Assembly: GCA_900542305.1 (NCBI GenBank)
Contig: UQMU01000044.1
Coordinates: 1 to 14,386 of the forward strand
Source of the DNA: an uncultured Collinsella sp.
Lineage (GTDB): Bacteria > Actinomycetota > Coriobacteriia > Coriobacteriales > Coriobacteriaceae
DNA length: 14,386 nucleotides
Direction: 5' to 3'
A program made the translations under genes and the position numbers. Below are positions 6,105 to 13,468 of this stretch, piece after piece (the first letter of the stretch is position 1; the number at the start of each line of letters is the position of its first letter). Below the pieces are notes generated by a model. That model did not search any database. It was not told the origin of the DNA and saw only the letters and a list, made by a program, of their open reading frames with translations.

Positions 6105-9100
6105 CTAGCGCTTACGGATACCCCAGACCAGGGCTCCGACGCCGGCCATGGCGATGACAAATGCCATAAGCAGAGCGGCAGCCTGCTGGTCGCCTGTGGT
6201 GGGCAGGAAACCCTTGACCGTCTTGACGATGTTCGTCACGGTCTTGGGCGTGCCGGGATCGGGTGTCGGCGTAGGAGTCTCGGGCTTCTTGTACGTGTTG
6301 TTGAACACGATACCCTCGACGCTCCTGTCGCCCTTGGTAAAGGCGACGTTCGCCTTGAGGTTGCCCTCGCCGTCATCGACCACGTTGACGGTCGCGGTAA
6401 AGACGGACTTGTCGTAGGTCATACCGGACTCGTCGCCCTTGACCTCGCTGATGGTATAGACGTACGTACCGGGCTCGTCGTACTCGAACTTGTCGAAGTT
6501 GATCTTACCGTCGGCATCGTTGGTGACGGTGGACTCGATGCCCTCGCCAACGAGCTTAAAGCTAAACTCGTCCTTCTTGAGCTCGCGCCCCTCGAGCACC
6601 TTGATGGCGCCGATGGAGACCTGCGTAGGCATGGCGTGATACTTGTTGGTAAAGCCAGCCGACTCGGTGGTTCCCTCGAGCTTGTGCGTCGCGGTCAGCG
6701 TGCCGTCGCCGTTGTCGGAAACGGTGGTCACGACGGTGTAGGTCGTGCCGTCATAGGTGACACCCTTGTACAGGCCGAGCGCGTTGGGGCAAGCCTCGCG
6801 CAGCGTGTACGTGTGCGTGCCGGGTGCCTCGTAGCGGATCGGGCTCAGTGTCACAGTGCCGTTGGCGTCGTTGGCGCCGCTTGCGACAACCACGTCGTCC
6901 TCGAGCAGATCAAACGTGAACTCACCAGCTGCAAGGTCGCGTCCGGTCAGACGCTTGACCGTCTTGACCTGATCGGTCACGGAAGAATCGGTAGGCGCCA
7001 CGCTGTAGGTGTTGGTGAACGTGAAGGCAGCACCGTCGTCGCCTTCGCGCTTGACGCTCAGGTGTCCGGCGCCGTCGTCAGTCACGGTATAGGAAACCTT
7101 GCGCGTGGCGTTGGCGTCGTTAGTCACGCCAGGGGCGCTGCCGGACTCGGTCACCATGTAGGTAAAGGTGTGCGAGCGCGGGGCGGTGGGGGCTGCGGGC
7201 TCGGACTCGTCGCTGGGCTCATCGGCGTTGGCATCAACGTCGGCGTCGGCCTCTTCAGCCTCTGCCTCGTCGGCCTCGACCTCGTCAGCTTCGTCTGCCT
7301 CGGCCCTATCGGTTGCATCGTCCGTCACGCCCAGGGCGCGGTTGAGGTCCTCGAGCGTAAAGTGGATCTTGCCAAAGTCCACGTTACCGGCTGCGTCGTT
7401 GGTTACGGTCGTGCGCTCGGGCATCGGGGCACCTGCCTCGTCGGCGGTCACGGTAAAGGTGAACTTACCCGTGACGTCGGCCGGGGCCAGGCCCTCGGCA
7501 ACCTGGAGCTTCTTAGTACCGGTGAGCGCGACATCGACGGCCTCGGCGCCGTAGACGTTCTCGAACAAGGGCTCGACGCCGCCGTAGTCGACCGTTGCCG
7601 TCAGGGTACCGTCACCGTTGTCGACGACGATAACCTTAAAGCCAAAGCTCCACGTTGTAGCGGAAACGCCATTTGGCAGCCCGAATAAATCTTCGTAGGC
7701 CGTGTAGTTAATGGTCCAGGCAAGCTTGCCGTCCTTATCGGTACGATAAGCAAGCCCAGCAGCCTCAAGATTAGCAAGCATCTTGGTGTCGTAGTGCAGC
7801 GTATCAAAGCTCACGTGCCCGCCGATATTGGGCTTGAGGTTTTCGTAGCCCACAAGCTCGCCCTGATAGGCAATGCCGAACCAGAACTCGCCGTCGGCCA
7901 TCGGACGACCGGTCAGGGTCTTGGTGGCGACAACCTGAGCAGCGGTACCACCAGGCGTATTGGTCGTAGCGCTGTAGCTGTTGTGGAACGGAACCAGGGC
8001 ACTCTCGACCTTGTTCTCACCGCTCTCGTGGACCGTCGTATGCGTACCCTCGGGACCGCCGGAGACGGTCGTCGTGGCGGTAAGCGTACCGGCACCGTCA
8101 TCGGCGACGGCGATCGTCACGGTACGCACGGCGTCGTCGTAGGTGTAACCGGGCTTGCCGTCATTCTTCTCGGCTACGGTGTACTTGAAGGTCTTGCCGG
8201 CGTCAGCCTGCGTAAATTTAACCTCATGACCAGCCAGAATGTCGATCAGTCCGACCGTTGCCTCTGCCGCTTCGGGAGACTTGAAGCTATTGGCCCCGGG
8301 CAGCAGACCGAGCGCGCGAGCCGAAGCGTCGTCAGCAGGTGTCACGGTAAAGGTGAACTGGCCCTCGGTCATGGGGCGGCCGTCCAGATACTTGCTGAGC
8401 CACAGACCGCCGGCCGCGGTGTAGTTAAGCTCAGTGCGGTACGTGTTGGTGAAGCGTCCGTTTTCCTTCTTGGTGACATTGGCGGTCAGCTTGCCCTCGC
8501 CGTCCTCAGTCACGGTCACTTCGGCGGTCGCGACATGCCCGTCATACGCCATGCCGGCCGCGTTACCCACGTTCTCGCGGATCTCGTACGCGTAGGTTCC
8601 GGCAGCCGTGTAGCGGATCTTGCCGAACTTGACGGCAGCGATGCCATCCTTCGCATCGTGCTTGTTCACGGTCACGGTTGCAGGATCGGGCAGCGGGGTG
8701 CCCTCGGCGGCGGTGATGGTAAAGCTGAACTCGTCGGAGTCCGTCCAGTCGCGACCGTCGATAGCCTTGCTCAGATCAAAGTCGAGCTCCGCATCGGTCG
8801 GGGTCACGCTGTAAGTGTTCTTGAAGGTCGCAGCCGTGGCGTCCTTCAGGACATGCTCAGCCTTGAGCGTGCCATCGCCCTTGTCGGTAATGGTGGTCTC
8901 GATAGTGTATTTGGCGTCACTGTAGGTGATGCCCTTGCTGGTGGTTCCGCCCTTGACCTCGCGCAGCGTGTAGGTGTGCTTGCCGGGTTTGTCGTAAATG
9001 ATTTTGTCCATGGCAATCGTGCCGTCGGCAGCGTTAGTGCCCTTGGCGACGACCTTGTCGCCCTCGACCAGCTCAAAGGAGAACTCGCCGGCAGCAAGCT

Positions 9101-12100
9101 CACGCCCGGTCAGAACCTTGTTCGCGGTAATCTGGTCGGTGACGCGCGTCTCGACAGGCGTCACGCTATAGGTATTGGTGAACGTAAAGGCTACGTTGCC
9201 ATCCGGCTTGCGAGACACCCTCAGATTACCCTCGCCGTCATCGGTCACGGTGAAGGAAACCGTACGCGAAGGCTTGGCGTCGTTAGTCACGCCGGCTACC
9301 TCGCCGGACTCGGTCACGGTGTAGGTAAAGGTGTGCTCGCGCTTTTCGGGCTTCTCGCCCAGAACCTTGTTGAGGGCGTCGAGCGTAAAGGTGATCTTGC
9401 CAAAGTCGACCTTGCCCTTGGCATCATTGGTCACGCTCGCGTTCGCGGGCATGGGTGCGCCCTCTTCACCGGTCACGGTAAAGGTGAACTTGCCGGCAAT
9501 GTCAGCCGGGGTCAAGCCGTCGGCGACCTGCAGGTTCTTCTTGCCCACAAGTGATACCTCGGCAGCATTCGTGGTGTAGACGTTCTTGAACTCGATGCTC
9601 TTGGCGTCCTTGGCGCCCTTCAGCTCGTGCGTGGCAACCAGCTGACCCTTGCCGTTATCGGCAATGGTCGTCACGATGATGTAGGTCGCGTCATCGTAGG
9701 TGATGCCGCCGGCGTCGCCCTTGACCTCGCGCAGCATGTAGGTGTGCTGGCCGATCTCGGTGTACTTGATGGCACTGAACGTCACCTTGCCGTTGGCGGC
9801 GTTCTCAACGGTCTCGACAGGCTTAACTTCCTTGTCAATGATTTCGAGCAGCTCAAAGCTGAACTCGTCGGCCGTAAGGTCACGCCCGGTCAGAGACTTG
9901 GTCACGGTAATCTGGTCGGTGACGCTGGACTCAACAGGATTCGTGGCGTAAACGTTCTTGAACTCGGTCTCGCCCGAGGTCACCTTCACGCCAGCGCTCA
10001 GCTCGCCCCTCTTGTTGGGCGTTACCGTCACGGTGACCTCCGCGACGTTCTTGCTGTAGGCAATGCCGTCAACCGTGGTCCCGGCGTTCTTTTCGCTGAC
10101 CCTGTAGACGTACGTGCCAGGCTCGGTGTATTTGATCGTGCCGAAGTCGATGACAGCCTTACCCTTGTCGTCCAGATCGTCCTTGGTCACAGACGCGGTC
10201 ACGGGCGCTGTCGCGGACTCGGGTATCGGGGCACCGTTCTCGGACGTCAGCCCAAACTCAAACGTGTCCTCCTTCGTCCAGTCGCGGCCCTCGAGCACCT
10301 TGGTCAGACCAAAGCTAGCCTTGGTGTCCACCGTTGCCGGCGTCACGTTAAAGCTGATCTTGCCGTTGTTGCCCAGGTAGGAATTGACATGCGTCGCGGT
10401 CGCCTTGGCGGACACGTTGTTCCACTTGGGGTTGAGAACGTCGGTCGCGGTACCAGTGTTGTTGCCGCCCACGCTCTTCTTGGTGGTATGGAGTTCGTCG
10501 ATAAAGGCCAGACGCGCGGTTCCCACGCTAAACGAAAGGTTGCCGTCCTTGTCGGCAACTATAGCGCCGTCAAACTTGACAGCGTCGCCACCGATGAACT
10601 CGATGACGGCAGTGGTGGGCTTGGCCTCGTTGTTCTCGCCCTGCTCCTCAAACTCATCCTTGTAGTAATAGGCGCCGGTATCTGCCAGCGAATTCTTTGC
10701 AGGCTGCGTGCAGCCCTTGTCCGTGTAAATGGGAGTCTGCTTCTGGAAGTAGTAGTAGCGGTTGGTGTCGGCCGGCTCAAAGGTCGCAACCGTATCACCC
10801 AGCGCACCACCGCTCCACTTGTTCGCGTAGAAGCTCACGGTCTTGGTGCCGTCAACGACAGTCGTATTATGCTCGATGTAGTTCTTGAGCCCTGCTACCT
10901 TCTCGGGCGTAAACAGGTTGTCAAGTGCGGCGCTCTTCACGCTCGAGGCATACTTCACCTGAATGGGCTTAACGTTGTCGACCGAAAGCTTGCCGTCTAC
11001 GGTCTTAAAGTGACTCAGCGGAATCAACGACGCAGGAATGTTAACCGTTACGATATCGCCCTTCCGGGGATTGTCATCGCCAGCACGCTGCACGGTGATG
11101 AGCAGGTCTTTTGCCTTGCCGGAAAACTCGTAGGTGTCGGTATTGGTTTCTTTGTTGACCGTCTTGCTCGCCTTGGTAAACGACATGCCGTTGATGACGA
11201 CTTCGGTAAATCCGTCGACCTGCATAAAGTCGCCCAGCTCGTCGGTAAACGTGATGTAGCCGGACTTGGTCTCGTCGTAGCCCTTATGGATTTCGGTCGG
11301 ATAAGGCGGCTCCGATGTGATGGCCTGTGAGATGTCGTCGAAGACCTTCTTGAGCTCTTCAGCATTGGTCGCCGACTTGTAGTAGTCGGAATTTTCCGCG
11401 CGCGTGCCAAGCTCGTCGCTCGCATACGACGTGGCATCGGGATAATTACTCGACACGGCGTGCATAAACTTGTTGACGTCGCTTGTCCCCTTTTTCGAGG
11501 GATCGGCAACAGGGTCCGCTCCACTAAAGATGCCGATGGTATAAACGGTGGCCTTGCCATCCTTCATCTTCTTGGCAGCCGTCACGGCAGCATTGGCGAC
11601 GTCAGAATCAAACTCGCTGTAGCTCGTTGGCTTGCCGTCGGTAAAGAACACAACGATCTTCTTGGCATCTGCGCGACCAGAAGTGATATCCCCGGCCAGT
11701 TCCAGACCATAGTCGGCACGCGTAGCACCGCTTGGCTTGATTCCAGCAACTGTATCCTTAAGAGCTTTCACGTTGCCGCCGAAGCAATCGGTCAAACCCT
11801 TCATTACCTGCGAGTGGTTGTACTTGTATTGGCCTTGATAGTACGTGTCATTGCCGACCTTATCAGTCTTATCACCCGCAAACTTAACAATGGCAACCCT
11901 ATGCTGCCTATCAACGCCCTCGATAGCCTCGTTTTGTTTGGCGATGGTATCGATAAAGCTGTTCGCAGCGCCCTTCAGTGCATCGATACGCTTGGTGCGA
12001 TCTCCGCCACCCATAGGATCATCCATCGAGCCGGAGGCATCCAACACCATCACGATGTCGAGTGGCGTGGTGACCGTCACGGTCGAATTAGACGTTGAGG

Positions 12101-12401
12101 ACATCGCCGAAAGCGTAGTCACAAAATCTGACGCTTTGTTTTCTCCAGTTTCCTTAACCGTCTTGTCGGTCCAGATTCGACCGACGTTTTGGGTCGTCAC
12201 CTTATTGCCACCATGGCCCGCCGCCCAGATTTCCCAGCGTCCGCTGGTGTCGGGGTCGATGACCTTTCCGGCCATTTCCGGTCCGTCCATTCCTGTGCTG
12301 GACCTGGCGTTGGCCTCGGGCAGCATGGCAAATGCTGCAGCCGGCAATACCAGCACTACGGCCAGTATCACCGCCAAGAGACCCCTCGTGTACTTACTCA
12401 T
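6105..12401 (-). CDS. Giant LPXTG cell-wall adhesin: VWA domain plus ten pilin-type isopeptide repeats
   Basis: This 2098-residue secreted protein is covalently anchored to the cell wall. It starts at ATG 12401 after AGAAGGGAG. Residues 1-32 are a Sec signal peptide ending AxA. A VWA domain (about 113-360) has an intact metal site: DASGS (121-125), Thr227 in PSGATRAD and Asp255 in VFFTDGKP. Residues 361-690 form an unrecognised beta-rich linker domain. Ten repeats (about 694-2040) follow the streptococcal pilin isopeptide pattern (FctA/TIGR03786 type): Lys in TKxLxGR, Glu in YTxxE, Asn in FxNTY. A Pro/Thr-rich spacer (2040-2052) leads to sorting signal LPTTG (2066-2070), a hydrophobic helix and the RKR tail. 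It probably works as a long stiff stalk carrying a ligand-binding VWA tip for host or bacterial adhesion. No sortase or companion pilin lies in the window, so a sortase encoded elsewhere must act on it. A pilus tip or shaft role cannot be separated from a monomeric adhesin. Confidence 0.93.
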   Translation of the reverse strand: MSKYTRGLLAVILAVVLVLPAAAFAMLPEANARSSTGMDGPEMAGKVIDPDTSGRWEIWAAGHGGNKVTTQNVGRIWTDKTVKETGENKASDFVTTLSAMSSTSNSTVTVTTPLDIVMVLDASGSMDDPMGGGDRTKRIDALKGAANSFIDTIAKQNEAIEGVDRQHRVAIVKFAGDKTDKVGNDTYYQGQYKYNHSQVMKGLTDCFGGNVKALKDTVAGIKPSGATRADYGLELAGDITSGRADAKKIVVFFTDGKPTSYSEFDSDVANAAVTAAKKMKDGKATVYTIGIFSGADPVADPSKKGTSDVNKFMHAVSSNYPDATSYASDELGTRAENSDYYKSATNAEELKKVFDDISQAITSEPPYPTEIHKGYDETKSGYITFTDELGDFMQVDGFTEVVINGMSFTKASKTVNKETNTDTYEFSGKAKDLLITVQRAGDDNPRKGDIVTVNIPASLIPLSHFKTVDGKLSVDNVKPIQVKYASSVKSAALDNLFTPEKVAGLKNYIEHNTTVVDGTKTVSFYANKWSGGALGDTVATFEPADTNRYYYFQKQTPIYTDKGCTQPAKNSLADTGAYYYKDEFEEQGENNEAKPTTAVIEFIGGDAVKFDGAIVADKDGNLSFSVGTARLAFIDELHTTKKSVGGNNTGTATDVLNPKWNNVSAKATATHVNSYLGNNGKISFNVTPATVDTKASFGLTKVLEGRDWTKEDTFEFGLTSENGAPIPESATAPVTASVTKDDLDDKGKAVIDFGTIKYTEPGTYVYRVSEKNAGTTVDGIAYSKNVAEVTVTVTPNKRGELSAGVKVTSGETEFKNVYATNPVESSVTDQITVTKSLTGRDLTADEFSFELLEIIDKEVKPVETVENAANGKVTFSAIKYTEIGQHTYMLREVKGDAGGITYDDATYIIVTTIADNGKGQLVATHELKGAKDAKSIEFKNVYTTNAAEVSLVGKKNLQVADGLTPADIAGKFTFTVTGEEGAPMPANASVTNDAKGKVDFGKITFTLDALNKVLGEKPEKREHTFTYTVTESGEVAGVTNDAKPSRTVSFTVTDDGEGNLRVSRKPDGNVAFTFTNTYSVTPVETRVTDQITANKVLTGRELAAGEFSFELVEGDKVVAKGTNAADGTIAMDKIIYDKPGKHTYTLREVKGGTTSKGITYSDAKYTIETTITDKGDGTLKAEHVLKDATAATFKNTYSVTPTDAELDFDLSKAIDGRDWTDSDEFSFTITAAEGTPLPDPATVTVNKHDAKDGIAAVKFGKIRYTAAGTYAYEIRENVGNAAGMAYDGHVATAEVTVTEDGEGKLTANVTKKENGRFTNTYRTELNYTAAGGLWLSKYLDGRPMTEGQFTFTVTPADDASARALGLLPGANSFKSPEAAEATVGLIDILAGHEVKFTQADAGKTFKYTVAEKNDGKPGYTYDDAVRTVTIAVADDGAGTLTATTTVSGGPEGTHTTVHESGENKVESALVPFHNSYSATTNTPGGTAAQVVATKTLTGRPMADGEFWFGIAYQGELVGYENLKPNIGGHVSFDTLHYDTKMLANLEAAGLAYRTDKDGKLAWTINYTAYEDLFGLPNGVSATTWSFGFKVIVVDNGDGTLTATVDYGGVEPLFENVYGAEAVDVALTGTKKLQVAEGLAPADVTGKFTFTVTADEAGAPMPERTTVTNDAAGNVDFGKIHFTLEDLNRALGVTDDATDRAEADEADEVEADEAEAEEADADVDANADEPSDESEPAAPTAPRSHTFTYMVTESGSAPGVTNDANATRKVSYTVTDDGAGHLSVKREGDDGAAFTFTNTYSVAPTDSSVTDQVKTVKRLTGRDLAAGEFTFDLLEDDVVVASGANDANGTVTLSPIRYEAPGTHTYTLREACPNALGLYKGVTYDGTTYTVVTTVSDNGDGTLTATHKLEGTTESAGFTNKYHAMPTQVSIGAIKVLEGRELKKDEFSFKLVGEGIESTVTNDADGKINFDKFEYDEPGTYVYTISEVKGDESGMTYDKSVFTATVNVVDDGEGNLKANVAFTKGDRSVEGIVFNNTYKKPETPTPTPDPGTPKTVTNIVKTVKGFLPTTGDQQAAALLMAFVIAMAGVGALVWGIRKR
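6282..10322 (-). repeat. Ten-unit isopeptide-domain repeat array inside the adhesin
   Basis: Approximate units by residue: R1 694-823, R2 824-944, R3 945-1082, R4 1083-1201, R5 1202-1322, R6 1325-1480, R7 1481-1619, R8 1620-1803, R9 1804-1926, R10 1927-2040. Predicted bond partners (Lys, Asn) are 701/816, 835/940, 954-955/1076, 1095/1195, 1212/1319, 1337/1474, 1494/1615, 1630-1631/1797, 1816/1919 and 1934/2035. Candidate catalytic Glu residues include 770, 892, 1031, 1148, 1411, 1752, 1869 and 1986; the one in R7 is unclear. R3 and R8 lack the GR after the lysine. R6 and R7 are the most diverged. Confidence 0.8.
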
Positions 12402-12453
12402 CGCGTCTCCCTTCTCGCAGGCTCAGACCTTGCATCAGCCTAAAGTTACGGAA

Positions 12454-12534
12454 TGAGACACAATTTGAGCAGGTGACACACGTTCCAGATTCGGTTTTGG
12501 GCGTGAGACAAATGTCTCACCAAAGTTGAGACAC
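12454..12534. promoter_or_regulatory. TGAGACA motif cluster with perfect 18-bp palindrome upstream of the adhesin
   Basis: GTGAGACA (12503-12510), two bases, then TGTCTCAC (12513-12520) form a perfect inverted repeat about 100 bp upstream of the adhesin start. Further TGAGACAC copies lie at 12454-12461 and 12527-12534. Symmetric 8-bp half-sites with extra copies around a promoter are typical of an operator for a dimeric regulator, so control of the adhesin gene is plausible. An intergenic repeat family is the alternative. I could not find a convincing -35/-10 pair in this interval. Confidence 0.55.
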
Positions 12535-12576
12535 GGCGTTTTCGCAGGAAAATAGGTGCGACTCAGAGCCATCGGG

Positions 12577-12613
12577 CCAAAATGATCCGTTTTCCTCCGT
12601 CCCCGGGGGCTCA
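12577..12613. repeat. Motif C, copy 2
   Basis: Identical to copy 1 (5761) over its first 22 bases except at none of them, and changed at a few positions after that. It precedes element B copy 2 at the same 49-bp offset. Together they form block 12577-12787, which matches 5761-5971 at about 172 of 211 positions without gaps. Confidence 0.8.
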
Positions 12614-12625
12614 GTTGGTAACGCT

Positions 12626-12787
12626 CGCCACGAAACCGGCCCATCTACTACGTTTAACCCGATACCCCTGACCATAACCGCGTTTTACGAAAAACCGCAA
12701 GCGTTCTACCTGCTGTTTTCTTTTCGCATTTTTCGCCGTGGTTGAGGGTAGCCACCCAAATGTAGTAGATAGGCCCATTTCATGGCG
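12626..12787. repeat. Palindromic element type B, copy 2 (162 bp)
   Basis: Arms of 30 bp at 12626-12655 and 12758-12787 match at 25 of 30 positions; the right arm has drifted more than in copy 1. The 74-nt core lies at 12672-12745. Length and internal spacing equal those of copy 1 on the other side of the adhesin gene, and the core orientation is the same. Confidence 0.83.
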
Positions 12788-12815
12788 AACGGGTCACGCG
12801 GATGTCCTCGCAAGG

Positions 12816-12852
12816 CCAAAATAATCCGTTTCCCTCTGTCCACGGGAGATCA
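12816..12852. repeat. Motif C, copy 3 (diverged)
   Basis: Beginning CCAAAATAATCCGTTT, this copy matches copy 2 at about 31 of 37 positions. Unlike the other two it precedes a type A element, 64 bp upstream of its left arm. Confidence 0.7.
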
Positions 12853-12879
12853 AGGTCTGGTACTGATATGGTGCCATTT

Positions 12880-13033
12880 CAAAACCATGCCGGATTACGG
12901 GGCTAAAGTCGGGGTCCTCATCCATACCTTCATTTTTTGAAAAACGGTAGGCTATCTACCTGCGGTTTTGTTTTTGGGATTTTCCGTATGGTCGGAGGTT
13001 CGCTATCTAGCCCCGTAATCCGGCATAGTTTTG
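12880..13033. repeat. Palindromic element type A, copy 2 (154 bp)
   Basis: Inverted arms of 26 bp (12880-12905 and 13008-13033) match at 25 positions. The 74-nt core is at 12922-12995. Compared with copy 1, the base at the tenth inner arm pair has changed on both sides (T5579/A5704 became A12894/T13019), so complementarity is kept. It sits past the hairpin that ends the hydrogenase operon. Confidence 0.85.
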
Positions 13034-13064
13034 TTCGCGACGGCACAACCGCGCGTTTAAGCGC

Positions 13065-13098
13065 GGGGCCGGTGGGGCATTTTTGCCCCACCGGCCCC
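13065..13098 (-). terminator. Probable terminator of the hydrogenase operon
   Basis: A perfect 15-bp stem (13065-13079 with 13084-13098, beginning GGGGCCGGTGGGGCA) closes a TTTT loop, 21 nt beyond the ferredoxin stop codon. On the minus strand it is followed by CGCGCTTAAACG, so the T-tract is poor. An overlapping smaller stem (CCGCGC 13049-13054 with GCGCGG 13061-13066) could form instead. Position and stability suggest the operon end. Confidence 0.65.
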
Positions 13099-13119
13099 TA
13101 TCCCAGCTCTATTCCGGCG

Positions 13120-13461
13120 CTACTCCGGCTTGGTTTCTACCGTGGGGGTCTTGTCCGCTGCGACTGGGGTGCGGGCGGTGTCCATAGTCAGGCAGTGCTT
13201 GGGGCAGCTCTCGATGCACTCACCGCACACCACACAGGCATACGGGTCGATCGACCACGTTCCACCCTTGCGATCGACCGCGAGCGCGCCCGCCGGACAG
13301 CGACGCGCACACATGCCGCAGCAGATACACACGTCCATGTCATTGACGATATGCCCACGCAAGCGTTCGGGCGCCGTCAGCTTCTCCTGCGGATAACAAA
13401 CCGTAACCGGCTGCTTGACCATAGAACCCAAGGCCGTCTTGGCAAATGTCAGTAAACTCAT
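13120..13461 (-). CDS. 2[4Fe-4S] ferredoxin subunit of membrane-bound hydrogenase (EchF/HycF-like)
   Basis: This 113-residue iron-sulfur protein should carry electrons to or from the hydrogenase small subunit at the cytoplasmic face of the membrane complex. Two complete cluster motifs are present: Cys45-x2-Cys48-x2-Cys51-x3-Cys55-Pro and Cys76-x2-Cys79-x2-Cys82-x3-Cys86-Pro. A conserved approach segment, GHIVNDMDVCICCGMCARRCP in two pieces around residues 36-56, resembles the NuoI/HycF/EchF family. The C-terminal 20 residues are a variable Pro/Thr-rich tail. The start ATG 13461 lies 7 nt after the upstream large-subunit stop, with GGAAAGG in the preceding coding end. The short length and last-gene position fit EchF better than the longer HycF. 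Confidence 0.88.
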   Translation of the reverse strand: MSLLTFAKTALGSMVKQPVTVCYPQEKLTAPERLRGHIVNDMDVCICCGMCARRCPAGALAVDRKGGTWSIDPYACVVCGECIESCPKHCLTMDTARTPVAADKTPTVETKPE

Positions 13462-13468
13462 GCCGCGC

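Noticed and set aside
7794..11330. Long plus-strand open frames (586 and 567 codons) opposite the adhesin gene
   Set aside because: They are antisense shadows of the repetitive adhesin; their apparent internal repeats only reflect the repeats on the other strand.
5565..13033. CRISPR array or composite transposon as explanation of the repeats
   Set aside because: There are no short evenly spaced repeats with unique spacers and no transposase or target-site duplication in the window.
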